From Cinnamomum chago (lineage: Eukaryota; Streptophyta; Magnoliopsida; Laurales; Lauraceae): a stretch of 64,000 nucleotides of DNA. The position numbers and the translations under genes are program-made. The stretch lies in NCBI GenBank assembly GCA_038049695.1, contig CP142456.1, positions 22,540,501-22,604,500 on the forward strand, in the 5' to 3' direction. The notes beneath the pieces were generated by a model, which made no database searches, was not told where the DNA came from, and saw only the letters and a program-made list of their open reading frames with translations. Every line of letters starts with the position of its first letter. Position 1 is the stretch's first letter. Positions 36,577 to 48,538 of the stretch are shown in pieces.

Positions 36577-38784
36577 TGTTAGGGATTTTGTAGATTGCAA
36601 TTTGATGGATGCATAATCATTCTAGCATCATTTGATTCACACACATATGCATTGATTTTAGAAATCTTGAAATCTTGTTTTTAAACATGCATTTTTTTTT
36701 AGAGTTGTAAAAGTATTGATTTATGCATGATTTATTTTTATATCTTGGATGCATTTGTTTTAGAAAAGAGTTTTTAGAAATCAAGCAAGCCTATGTTTTA
36801 AATCTTTCAAATCTTTTTAGGCTTTTTATGTTCATGTTTTAAAAACCCTTAGAACGTTTTAAAACATGTTTTTCAAGCTTGATTTAGTGGCCAAAAAGTT
36901 CCCACAGAAAATACCTTCAATATACAATTTTTGGGAATTTTGGTCCCAGGGGGTCGACCAGCAGTGTGGCCGGTCGAGGTCGACTGGGTCATTGTACACC
37001 AACGGCCAGAAATATGACCGTTGTGTGTACCCGGTCGACCGGGCCCTGTCATGGGGTCGACCGGGTGGCTAGCCGTTGGGATTTTTTTTCTATAAATATG
37101 AGTTCTTTCCTTTGCCAAAAGTTGGGAATTTTTAAGACCCTCCTTGAGGGGTTTTGAGGCATATCAAAGGGAAATGAACTAAGGGATGAAGGGGATCATT
37201 AGGAAAGCTAAAGCTTGGATTAATGAAGTTAAATCACCAAGTAGGCTCTACTTTCCTTAATCATATGTTTTCATGCTTTGTTTTATTTTTGGTAAATCAT
37301 TTGTAGCATGGTAAACTATGTTGTGTTGTATCCTTAACATGTTTTATGTTTTGAATTGATTTATTGTTTTGGATACATCATCATTGATTAAATCCAAGTA
37401 GTACTTTATCTTTGGTAAATCAAAGTAGATCATGTTAATGAAAGAACCTTTGAAATTATATGTAACATGATTCCTATACTTGGTTGAATCTATAGTTGTT
37501 GTTTTTCAACATAAGAAAATCACTTTCAAAACTATCTTATGTTTTGGATTCAACTTCTTTACAAATCATATGTTTTCATGTTTTGTTTTATCTTTGATAA
37601 ATCTTTAGTAGCATGTTAACCTATGATGTGTTGTATCCTTAGCATGTTTTATATTTTGAATTGATCTATTGTTTTGGATGCATCATCATTGATTCAACCC
37701 AAGTAGTACTTTATCCTTGGTAAATCTAAGTAGATCATGTTAATGGAAACATCTTTGAAATTAGATGTAACATGATCCATATACTTGGTTGAATCTTTGG
37801 TTGTTGTTTTCCATCATAAGAAAATCTTTTTCAAATATATCTTATGTTTTGGATTCAACATGTTTACAAATCATATGTAACTTTGTTTTAAAGTTTCACA
37901 ACTTGCCTTGCATTGATTGGTATATCATATTCAAGTTGTATTTATAATTACATATGATTTGTCCCCTAATTTCAATCAAATCTATTTTTATGTTTTATGA
38001 GCTACATTGTTGATTTGATTGACATCCCTATGCATCACATGTTTAGAGCTAATTAATTTCATACAACTTGTGAATCTTTGACATCATTAACAAGTTGTTA
38101 CTTTTAACATGTGACTTGCATTCTATCCACAATCATAAATGTTTTTATGAGCTAAAACTTTCAAAAGCCTTAGGCACACATTTATGAGCTTTCTTTTTAA
38201 AAAAAAATGATTGAGGACATCATACACACATCATGAGCATACATCTTCGCATTCATTTAGTGTGTGTGTGTGTGTGTGAGTTTGTTTTACACTTCCATAT
38301 CCGCCTATTTAAGAGGCATTGTAATGAGCTTAATTGAATCTCCATCAAGTGTATTATAGACACTAATTAGTGAGATAACCAACCTTTGGTTGAAGAGGTT
38401 ATTGCTTAGCCTATAAAAGCATAATGTAAAGGTTATTGCTAAGCCTTGAAAAGTATATTGTAAAGGTTATTGCTTAGTCTTGAAAAACATATTGTAAAGG
38501 TTATTGCTTAGCCTATTGAAAAGCATAAATAGTGGAAATCCGGTGGGGTGTTGGATCACAAGCCGGTAGTGGATGTAGGCATTGAGGCCGAACCACTATA
38601 AATCCTTGTGTGATGGTGCTTGCTTTGTGGTGATTGTTTTCATTAAGCTTCCGCATTTTATTTGATAATCATCACTTATGACTAGTTTAATTTAAAGAAG
38701 TTAAAATTTATCTTAATTGGTCATAATTGGAGCTCACCCTATTCACCCCCCCCCCCCTCTAGGGTTCGGATCCCCGGACTTACA
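36577..38784 (+). repeat. LTR 8 of array
   Basis: 2,208 bp; (GT)9, C12; TATA box 37091-37098. Inner-LTR haplotype. Confidence 0.92.
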
Positions 38785-41700
38785 ATTGGTATCAGAGCGG
38801 GTTACTCCATTTTAGGGCTTAACAACCCGGAGTTGATCCTTGCTAGATTTGAACCCTAGTGTTGTGATTTATTGCATATCTTTTTAAAAATTTCCACTAT
38901 GTTTGAAATTGTTATTTCCCCTAGCTTCATTGCACCACTCTAAGACTTTTTCAAGTTATATCTTTAAGAGTTGGTGAGTCCTCAAAGTGATCTCTCAAGG
39001 ACATCCTTTTCAAGACCTTAGGTGAATCTTCATTGGTACACATTTAGACTAACCTTAAGTCCTTGATCCCCCTAGACCAACCTATTCTTTATAGTTATAT
39101 CTATTTGTTGGTCATAGTACATTTGCATTTTGTTTCTTTATAGTCACATCGCTTAAAATGCAATGTTTCTTTGTGATCATTTGATTTTGTCTTTATGAAC
39201 TTTTAAAGTTACATCTCATGGTTTTCAAAATCCTTTGATTGCAATATTTTCATGATGGATTTGCATTTTGTTCATATAGTTATATCTCTTGTAGTGCATA
39301 TCTATTCATGATCAATTGATTGTGATTACAAATGCTTTCATAGCTAGTTTTTTCATGATCAATTGATGTTGGAAAATCATTTGATGATTGTCATAGTTAG
39401 ATCCTTTTTGTAAATCAAATGATTTGAATCTATTTAAGTTTTCCATTGATTTTCAAGTCATATCTCATTGTATGGAAAATTTGTGAGTGTCTATTGTTTT
39501 ACAATTTGAAAATTTACAATAGTACACTTCTTGTTTTTCAAAATCACTTGTTCATAATTCTATAAATGATTCTTTATTGGAATTTCAAATATTGAAGTGA
39601 TTTGAGAAACTTTGGAAAATGTTCTAAGCTTTATTGTTTGTATTTATAGAAGCACTTTCCTTAAATTTATTTCCTTGTGCTTAACTATGATTATATCATT
39701 TGGAAGGAAATAATTTTGACAAACAATTTGCATCTTTGCTCTTTTAGTTACATTCTTTTTATGCAAATTGATTTTGATGTCTTACATTGCTTGGTTGGAT
39801 ATGGTTTCATTGATTTGCATGTTTGTGCCTAACTTGGTATATTTTTTCATTAATGCAAATTGATGATTGTTTATGTGCTTTATAGTAAAATCTTGTATTT
39901 GAGCTTTTTAAGTACATTTGTGATTTAGTGTGCTAAGTTCATTTGGTGTAAACCTCATATCCTTTTCCATTGCATTGTAATCTTAGTACATTTGCTAAGA
40001 GTGGAGATGTTACATGATAGATTGATTCCTTTAACTTCATACCTTCTTGTGCTTAAATAGTTATATTCTTTTTTTATGATTGGTATGAGTTAGATCTTGA
40101 GTGTTGATTAATCCTCTCTATGCAAATGTCAAATCGTTCTATGTATGGTTGTGTTATTCATTATATTTGTAGAAACCATACTAGAACTAAAATCCATCCT
40201 CTATGCTTTCTAGTCATATTTTTTTTTGATGGTTATGATGTTGATTCATGTATTTTCTCTAAGTGATGTCATCCTTGTACATGTTTCAACTTCATAGTGG
40301 TGATCTTAATCATATGAAACTCTTTGAGATCCATTCCTCGTATTTCTATATGTTTGATGGATATCTTAGTTGTTGAATTCATATGATTTAGTCACTTTGA
40401 AAATTGCATGCATTACCAAGTAATATCCTTTTGCATTGCAATTTACCTTGTTCATCATTTTGCTCTATAGTCATATCTTTAAAAGTGATGAATATGCATT
40501 TATGATGCTTGATGGAATTTTGTGTTTGTCACATTCTTGCTCTTTATCATGTTGTCAAATTCAATTGATTTTAATTGGTATAATTTTCAATTGATTTGAT
40601 TTCTTGTGAATGTGATAGACCATGTGTACATTGGTTTGAACTTGATAATTATATGTTTTCATTCCATGTCACATTCCATTAGCATCATAATTTTCATGTT
40701 TGCCTCCTCCCTTGCTCTTATAGGTAAATCTCATTACCACCATGTTTATGTGTTCATAATATTGGTTGGTTAATTGTTGAGGTAGGCTTCGTGTTTGAAT
40801 TTCATTTCACTCATTCTTGGACATTAATAGTCATATTTATTGATTGAATGAGATGATTTCAAAACCTTCATAGCATATGATTTTCATAGTTAAATTATTT
40901 GATGCTATGATTAATAAACCCCATTTCATCATGGATAGCTCTAATTTGGATTTTTCCTAATAGGTATATTTTTAAATCCATTTTAGAGTGATTGCTTTAA
41001 TAGACTTATCTTTAAATCTCAATTGGTATTCGTTGTTTTTCCAATTGGTATCCATGATTGCTTTTCTCATTAGACCTTGCTTTCTTTTGGTAATTTGATC
41101 ATATTGAGCTTTATAGTTAAATGAATCTAATCATTTCCTTGAAGTTGACCCTCATTTGGTTAAACCATCTACTTCTTGAACCAAATAGTTATATCTTGTC
41201 AAAAGTTTGACAAAAGAAGAGAACGGATTGAGGGGGAGTGTAAACCTTCATAGGAAGTATTAGTTTTGATCAAATTGACCCTTGGATTGCCTTTGGTCCC
41301 TTAGAGACTTCCACCATACATGATAGCCTGTTATAAATTTCATTTTCGATTTCTTTTGTCAACAGGTGCTACTAAAGGTATTTTCCTTATTTCATGTGTG
41401 TAGGTACCTTTGCAATTTAATGTCAAAGGGGGAGAGAGCATTCAAGTTCTCAAAAGGGTGAAGAGAATGTCCAAGCTTCCTAAGGGGAGGTTTTGTATGA
41501 TCTTCTACAAGGGGAGAGAATACATAACTTGCCAAAGGGAGAGAGAGAGAGGCATGGTCAAAGGGGGAGAGCAATTAGAAGAAAGAAAGCTTTGGAGCTA
41601 AAGGAGATGCTTGGATAAAGAAAGAAAGAAGAAAGAAAGCTTAAAGAATGATCAAGTTCCAAGCATCAAGAAGAATGAAGAAAAAGACCCAAAGCCCAAG

Positions 41701-41816
41701 CTAAGAGAAGGAGCATCCAAGAAGATTTCAAGACTTGTCTAGCTGAGGGGGAGCTGAAGACTTAGTGTGTAAATCCAGTGGTGAGTGTGTTGCCATCAAA
41801 TTGCAAAGGGGGAGAT
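38785..41816 (+). mobile_element. Internal domain 8 of array (non-coding, most diverged 3' end)
   Basis: Primer-binding site 38787-38798, terminal polypurine tract 41805-41815. 3,032 bp because a GA run near 41540 has one extra repeat. Several private substitutions cluster after 41000 (for example TTTAAATCTC near 41012, ATTCGTTG near 41029, TTTGGTCCC near 41294, ATAACTTGCC near 41523). The edge of the array is thus less homogenised than its middle. Confidence 0.9.
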
Positions 41817-44014
41817 TGTTAGCGATTTTGTAGATTGCAATTTGATGGATGCATAATCATTCTAGCATCATTTGATTCACACACATATGCATTGATTTTA
41901 GAAATCTTGAAATCTTGTTTTTAAACATGCATTTTTTTTAGAGTTGTAAAAGTATTGATTTATGCATGATTTATTTTTATATCTTGGATGCATTTGTTTT
42001 AGAAAAGAGTTTTTAGAAATCAAGCAAGCCTATGTTTTAAATCTTTCAAATCTTTTTAGGCTTTTTATGTTCATGTTTTAAAAACCCTTAGAACGTTTTA
42101 AAACATGTTTTTCAAGCTTGATTTAGTGGCCAAAAAGTTCCCACAGAAAATACCTTCAATATACAATTTTTGGGAATTTTGGTCCCAGGGGGTCGACCAG
42201 CAGTGTGGCCGGTCGAGGTCGACTGGGTCATTGTACACCAACGGCCAGAAATATGACCGTTGTGTGTACCCGGTCGACCGGGCCCTGTCATGGGGTCGAC
42301 CGGGTGGCTAGCCGTTGGGATTTTTTTTCTATAAATATGAGTTCTTTCCTTTGCCAAAAGTTGGGAATTTTTAAGACCCTCCTTGAGGGGTTTTGAGGCA
42401 TATCAAAGGGAAATGAACTAAGGGATGAAGTGGATCATTAGGAAAGCTAAAGCTTGGATTAATGAAGTTAAATCACCAAGTAGGCTCTACTTTCCTTAAT
42501 CATATGTTTTCATGCTTTGTTTTATTTTTGGTAAATCATTTGTAGCATGATAAACTATGTTGTGTTGTATCCTTAACATGTTTTATGTTTTGAATTGATT
42601 TATTGTTTTGGATACATCACCATTGATTAAATCCAAGTAGTACTTTATCTTTGGTAAATCTAAGTAGATCATGTTAATGAAAGAACCTTTGAAATTATAT
42701 GTAACATGATTCCTATACTTGGTTGAATCTATAGTTGTTGTTTTTCAACATAAGAAAATCACTTTCAAAACTATCTTATGTTTTGGATTCAACTTCTTTA
42801 CAAATCATATGTTTTCATGTTTTGTTTTATCTTTGATAAATCTTTAGTAGCATGTTAACCTATGATGTGTTGTATCCTTAGCATGTTTTATATTTTGAAT
42901 TGATCTATTGTTTTGGATGCATCATCATTGATTCAACCCAAGTAGTACTTTATCCTTGGTAAATCTAAGTAGATCATGTTAATGGAAACATCTTTGAAAT
43001 TAGATGTAACAAGATCCATATACTTGGTTGAATCTTTGGTTGTTGTTTTCCATCATAAGAAAATCTTTTTCAAATATATCTTATGTTTTGGATTCAACAT
43101 GTTTACAAATCATATGTAACTTTGTTTTAAAGTTTCACAACTTGCCTTGCATTGATTGGTATATCATATTCAAGTTGTATTTATAATTACATATGATTTG
43201 TCCCCTAATTTCAATCAAATCTATTTTTATGTTTTATGAGCTACATTGTTGATTTGATTGACATCCCTATGCATCACATGTTTAGAGCTAATTAATTTCA
43301 TACAACTTGTGAATCTTTGACATCATTAACAAGTTGTTACTTTTAACATGTGACTTGCATTCTATCCACAATCATAAATGTTTTTATGAGCTAAAACTTT
43401 CAAAAGCCTTAGGCACACATTTATGAGCTTTCTTTTTAAAAAAAAATGATTGAGGACATCATACACACATCATGAGCATACATCTTCGCATTCATTTAGT
43501 GTGTGTGTGTGAGTTTGTTTTACACTTCCATATCCGCCTATTTAAGAGGCATTGTAATGAGCTTAATTGAATCTCCATCAAGTGTATTATAGACACTAAT
43601 TAGTGAGATAACCAACCTTTGGTTGAAGAGGTTATTGCTTAGCCTATAAAAGCATAATGTAAAGGTTATTGCTAAGCCTTGAAATGTATATTGTAAAGGT
43701 TATTGCTTAGTCTTGAAAAACATATTGTAAAGGTTATTGCTTAGCCTATTGAAAAGCATAAATAGTGGAAATCCGGTGGGGTGTTGGATCACAAGCCGGT
43801 AGTGGATGTAGGCATTGAGGCCGAACCACTATAAATCCTTGTGTGATGGTGCTTGCTTTGTGGTGATTGTTTTCATTAAGCTTCCGCATTTTATTTGATA
43901 ATCATCACTTATGACTAGTTTAATTTAAAGAAGTTAAAATTTGTCTTAATTGGTCATAATTGGAGCTTACCCTATTCACCCCCCCCCTCTAGGGTTCGGA
44001 TCCCCGGACTTACA
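41817..44014 (+). repeat. LTR 9 of array (right outer LTR)
   Basis: 2,198 bp, ending TTACA at 44014 and followed by AAAATAGG rather than a primer-binding site. It shares CATCACC, GTAAATCTAAG, TAACAAGATC and the C9 run with LTR 1 only. It has the half-deleted palindrome like the inner LTRs, plus private changes (TGTTAGCG at its start, GAAGTGG near 42428, GAAATG near 43682, GAGCTTACC near 43964) and a short (GT)6. TATA box 42330-42337. Confidence 0.92.
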
Positions 44015-44286
44015 AAAATAGGCCCTAATCCACTAACATATGGGCCAAGCCTCTCTTCTAACCCATAACCACTTGTTTTTCACTTCTTTTAGCACTTCAA
44101 AGCCCAATATTCTTCTTTTGCATCAATTCTACCACTAAATCATCAACTTTGTCAAGCTTTCTCTGTAAAAAGATGAAACAAGAATTAACTAGCAAATGCC
44201 TATAAATTGAAGAAAATAAAATAATAAAAGTGCAATAATATCTAGGAGTAACAGAATAAATATGCACTCTTTAACCAGTTATCACA
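44015..44286 (-). repeat. Fragment of Athila-type 3' LTR
   Basis: On the minus strand a G5 polypurine tract is followed by TGTGATAACTGG, a start typical of Athila-like LTRs. The remaining 272 bp are non-coding and AT-rich and stop at the array boundary. The rest of the LTR should lie left of the array, outside this window. Confidence 0.5.
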
Positions 44287-44296
44287 CCCCCAACTT
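44287..44296 (-). other. Athila-type polypurine tract
   Basis: AAGTTGGGGG on the minus strand, directly before the inferred LTR start. A similar AAGTTGGGGGG occurs twice near 46095-46125, next to the env-like stop codon. Confidence 0.5.
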
Positions 44297-45365
44297 ACAC
44301 TTTGCTAGTCCTCGAGCAAAGCCAAGGAAACAAGAGACAAAAAACAACTAACTAAATCCTCTTTCGCGGGATACACGATTGCATTTACCATATGCAATAA
44401 GGCTTGAAACCCCTAGGTTACCCTTGTGGACGAGTTATAGTCTCGTGAGGGTTTACAGTGAATTTACCCACAAAATTCTATCACCCCTCAACATGAACAC
44501 AATATACTCCACAATCAATAAAAATGAAGCTTAGTGAATGTGTATCTGAACTACAATCGAAGCAATGTATCAATAATATCACTAAAAGCAACCTGTGAAT
44601 CCCCAAATGTTCATAACCAGATAGAATTATTGTGCACCAAAGTAACAACCACAACAATATGTTTAGGCAATGAGACTCCTTTTTCAAACAGACATTACTT
44701 TGACTTCAAATCTCACCAAAAGATATCACTCACAAATGAAGCTCATAGAGATGGGATGTATATGTATTCTCTCATACACGTGGATAGAATAAATGTTGAG
44801 TACAAACCAAATAATCCACATGCAAATATGAATGAAAGCTCAACAAGAACATCATAGAGAGGAGAAGAAACCACTACGAGAAATCAACTCTCAAAGTCAC
44901 AGGTTCACTACAGTCACATCCTCAATCATCAACTACTACACCTTTGGGGTTGGCTAGGTCTTTATTCCGGCTGTAACGTAGGTCAGGGTCAACGATAAAG
45001 TATGGGTAGACGAATCACAATCTCATGAAATAAGTGAAGAAGCTGAAGTGAACAAATTGCAGTTTTTCAAACTCATCATCTCTTTTGAACATTTCATCAC
45101 TACTCCCAAACTCCAAATGAATCAATTTCAAACTACTTACAATCTTCTACTTGAGCAAACAAAAAGAAAAGAAAAACAAATGAATTGAAAAAAAAAATTG
45201 TATTATTTTTCTTTTTTTTTTGTTTTTCTTTCTTTTTTTTTTATGCTCTCACTTTTGCCTAGGTTATCTTTTGGATATCCAACCTAGCGAGCATTTTTCA
45301 TTTTTTTTTTTTTTTTTTTTTGTGAAAAGAAAATACAATGACAATAAAAACACAGAAAGTCCAAG

Positions 45366-45474
45366 TGGACAAACTGGGGGGACCGATTCATGGCCCGGTC
45401 CCCCCTGAGAGCCCTTGGATCCAAGAGCTCTCAGGGGGGACCGGGCCATGAATCGGTCCCCCCCAGTTTGTCCA
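45366..45474. repeat. 109-bp near-perfect palindrome (nested hairpins)
   Basis: Arms of about 54 bp meet at CTTGGATCCAAG with no spacer. The only defects are one C/A mismatch beside the centre and a 6-versus-7 base run in the outer arm. Each arm is itself an inverted repeat: GGGGGGACCG, a 10-base spacer, then CGGTCCCCCC. It is GC-rich inside AT-rich sequence and follows a T-run of about 22. It could be a foldback element or a palindrome-prone replication product; I recognise no family. Confidence 0.85.
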
Positions 45475-46094
45475 TGTAGCAATGCTCATAAAAAAAAGAA
45501 CAACTACCAAATAACATTACATCGTCACTTCTCTACTTTCAAATCACCAAGTCCTCAAAAATTTACCCAACTTCTTCACCCAATGTGAGGCTACGGGCTA
45601 TGAAAAGAAGGATATGCAATGAAGGCTCAACTTGGTTCCTATCAGGTAAATAATGTGTGGATGCAAGAAACAAATGAACAGGCTCAAAGTAGAAAAGATG
45701 GCCTAGTTTCATTCCCCAAAAGTAAGAAGTGTCATCTGACATCTAGATTGACCGACCTTGAACATGTGACAATGGCAGTTAATGGAATGAATATGCAACT
45801 GTATAATCCTCAGAATAAAGTTCAAGCTCAAATCTAACATAACATGGGTTATAAGTCTCAGTTAATGTCATTATGATATGAGAATCTCAAAGCCTAACCA
45901 TCAACTCATGGAGTCACAAGAGTAGCAACCCAATTTATCTCCAATGATGAAAATCGGGGAAAAACGAATCACTAACAGTGCACAACTATGATAATGATTC
46001 TCATGCAAGCTCAAAAATACACAAATTAGCTTAAATAAATGAGTTTTAATCATGAAGTATATTGAGGTCAAGTAGGCAAAATAATGGCAACTCC

Positions 46095-46132
46095 CCCCCC
46101 AACTTATTTGTCACCCCCCAACTTATTTGTCA
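46095..46132 (-). repeat. 19-bp tandem duplication containing a polypurine-tract-like sequence
   Basis: CCCCCCAACTTATTTGTCA occurs twice back to back (46095-46113 and 46114-46132). On the minus strand it reads as a G-rich tract. It may be an extra, internal polypurine tract downstream of the env-like ORF. Confidence 0.7.
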
Positions 46133-46217
46133 CCATGTCCTCGAGGGGACATGACATCAAAGAACATGAAATAGAACAAAAGAAGTAAAAGGAAGGAGTG
46201 CACCTGAGTGGAGAGAA

Positions 46218-47338
46218 CTAAGGGGGCAAAGAGCCCGGTGAATCAGAAGGCGGGTGCTGAGCAACAAGAATAGCCCGAAGAAGGCGATGAGTCTCTGTGG
46301 TATCAAGCTGATACTGGGCCTCAAATGCATCAAACCACTGCTCAAGACGACTATAGCCTGAATGTGGTCTAGCCTCTCCGAGGTGGTACGAAGCAAAATT
46401 GGAGGTGAAATGGGAGGAGATGAAGGTCCAGTGGATGTGGATGGAGGAATCTCAACAGGGGTACTAAGCCAAACAGGTTGGCGGGATAACCGAGGATGTT
46501 GCCCCACTTTCCTGAACCAATCTGCGCCAACTGACAGCCCAGAGATGCTGACCATAATGAACACAAGTAGAATCAGACGGCTCCGTAGGAGGAATGGCAT
46601 ATCTATCAGCTCGAAGTAGTATAGTGATCAAATTGGCAAAGGGCAAAGACCATGCTTGAGCACGCTGGGTGGGCGTCTTGATGAACTGTTTATAACAAGC
46701 ATACATTTGGTTCCAAATCATGTCGGCGACATTACAAGAAAAGCCATTCTCCATAGCATATAGGCATCAAGGAAATCCCCTCGCCGTTGTTGATAATGAC
46801 CATTGGGACACACATTCTTCTTGAGCACCGAATCAACAAACCAAAGCCGCCATGGAATTTGAGAACGTACGTAGAGTGTGATTCAGTGCAGAGTGACCCA
46901 AAGGAACAGTGCTCAAAGCAGTAACCTTGCTTGAAATTGGTAACCGAGGCAAGTGAGCAAGGTGAGACTTAAGAGAACAACCCAATGCAGTGACAATACG
47001 GTCTTTGGTCACAAAGATCTCCTCATCGTCAATTTTAGTTAACAATACCCCCGGGTTGGTTATCGGCTGAAGATACATATTCTGATAGAACAAGTGAACC
47101 AATCGAGGGTACGCAACATCAGACGGGGCGAGCAAAGCCAGTAAGTGGCGGTTGGAGAACTCTGGAACCGCCTATTCGGATGTAGGATCTTCCTAAAAGA
47201 ACTGGGCCACATCAAATGTAGTCTGTATGGCAATTGGTTTTGTGGCCCATTTCTCATTTGGTTGCTCAGTTTGGATTTGGCGGGACCGAATGGGCCGTTT
47301 GCGTGAAGTGGATTCAACTTCAATTGCATGGCTCTTTG
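46218..47338 (-). pseudogene. Degraded env-like ORF of the Athila-type element
   Basis: The minus-strand fragments sit 3' of pol, where Athila and Calypso elements carry their env-like ORF. The first segment is Lys/Arg-rich and has in-frame stops at 47193-47195 and 47172-47174. The same frame continues with VAYPRLVHLFYQNM, resembling the putative plant transposon protein domain found in Athila env-like products. The frame then shifts near 46860 and again near 46750, where NVADMIWNQMYACYKQFI appears, and a further frame carries the C-terminus to a TAG at 46218-46220. At least two frameshifts and two stops make it non-functional. Assignment rests on position and residual motifs; no membrane segment or signal peptide can be credited in the broken frames. 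Confidence 0.55.
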
Positions 47339-48538
47339 AAGCTTTCGAGCAAGACTACCTATAAAAAGAAGTCAAACAATGAAAATCATTAGGGCAATAG
47401 AATGCAAATGTTGGCACAACAAAGTATGTAAGAAAGAGTGAATCAATATGCCAAATTCATCTAAGAAGACAATGAATTCGGAATGACATTCTATGCAAAA
47501 TCGGACAATCCTCGGAAGCCATTCCAGTTGCCACAATGTGTATATCATGAAATAGGTAAACAAAGCACTGTTAAATAATCACTAATAGACAAAATTGAAT
47601 ACCAAATGCAAAATCACAGCTCACAAAGTAACACAATGCACCTAGAAAAAGGCGAAATTAATGAATCAATGCAATTGCGAACAGAAAAATGTGAATGAGT
47701 AATGTGTGCAAAACTAAACTGTAACAACCATGAACCACAAACTGGAACACCCAACTTCCAAAACATTATTACAGTAAAAGAAATAAAAGAAAAGAAAACA
47801 TAACTAAAAATAAAGACTAATAAAAGGAATAACAAAGAAAAAAAATAAAGAAATAAACACACAAAACAGAGGTGATGGGCCATGAGGAGTGAGGGAGAGA
47901 ATCAAAGCAAGGATGAAGGCTACTGAGGGATGAAGTGATATAGATGGAGAGGTGAGGGTGAATCGGGTTAGAGAGAGAAGAAAAGTGGGGTTGCTGTGAG
48001 ATGCCGGCGACGTGCGACGAAACAGGGGTGGGTATTGGGGACGGTGTGGATCACCGGCATGGTGGGTGTGATGATGCCGAGAGAAAGAGAAAGATATGGA
48101 GGAGAGAGTGGCTGGTATAGGGAAGGAGAAGAGGGGCGGCATGAATGAAGAAAGGAAGAAGAGAGAACAGAAAAGGGGTAGGGTTAGCTTGTGAAATTTC
48201 TAACTTTTAGAGTTTTTTTTTAGAGCAATAAAAAGTGCTCGAGCTTTTTGGATAAAGCTCGACCTTTCTGGGACATAAACTTAAGAGCTCAAAGGGAAGA
48301 GAAAGTGCTCGAGCTTTATGAAATTGCTCGAGTTTTTTTTTTTTTTTTCGTTCCAGAATGGAAAATGGCTACAAAAGACTCCCCCCCCTGTTTTTTTTTC
48401 AAAACAAAAGGAATAAAATAAATACTAAACACTTTTAAAACACTAAAAACTCAATTGAAAAAATCACAAAAAATTTGGGTTTCCTCCCAAAAGAGCTAAG
48501 TTTAATGTCTTCAGCCAGACACAGCAAGAGGAGAAAAA
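47339..48538 (-). other. Spacer between Athila-type pol and env-like ORF
   Basis: Non-coding. GCTCGAG occurs three times in related contexts near 48238, 48309 and 48327, followed on the minus strand by a weakly conserved low-complexity stretch (47804-48142, Ser/Pro/His-rich in one frame) that I do not credit as a gene. A pyrimidine-rich stretch ending TATAG at 47370-47359 on the minus strand, just before the env-like segment, resembles a 3' splice site. Confidence 0.4.

Larger units (their letters stand above)
1..44014 (+). mobile_element. Tandem array of a non-autonomous Sirevirus-like LTR retroelement (9 LTRs, 8 internal domains)
   Basis: Seen: the order LTR-internal-LTR-internal repeats eight times with a 5,234-5,238 bp period, each LTR shared by two neighbouring units. 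LTRs start TGTTAG and end TTACA. Each internal domain begins two bases before an iMet primer-binding site and ends with AAAGGGGGAGA. Units differ by only a handful of substitutions and by lengths of T, C and GT runs. The array ends at 44014 in unrelated sequence; the first LTR lacks about 95 bp because the window starts inside it. No frame encodes gag, pol or env domains. Known: palindromes near the TATA box and multiple AAAGGGGGAGA tracts are recurrent in plant Sireviruses (Ty1/copia). Inferred: a LARD-like derivative mobilised in trans, expanded by unequal LTR recombination or by integration of concatemeric circular DNA. An assembly artefact is possible but the unit-specific variants argue against a simple one. 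Confidence 0.9.
44297..46217 (-). other. Non-coding tail of the Athila-type element
   Basis: About 1.9 kb between the env-like stop and the polypurine tract. I see no conserved domain in any frame. It contains T-rich runs (45209-45241, 45299-45321), the 109-bp palindrome and the 19-bp tandem duplication listed separately. Short open frames here look like chance. Confidence 0.55.

Noticed and set aside
1-44014. rDNA spacer or ordinary satellite as the source of the 5.24-kb period
   Set aside because: Every unit has LTR ends, a primer-binding site and a polypurine tract, and there is no rRNA sequence.
44534-44857. 107-codon plus-strand frame in the Athila tail
   Set aside because: It is antisense to the element, with no recognised domain, in AT-rich non-coding sequence.
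46362-46619. Plus-strand frame opposite the env-like remnant
   Set aside because: A shadow of the minus-strand coding remnant.
47804-48142. 112-codon Ser/Pro/His-rich minus-strand frame between Athila pol and the env-like ORF
   Set aside because: It is low complexity from GA-rich DNA, with no recognisable motif and no support from neighbouring frames.
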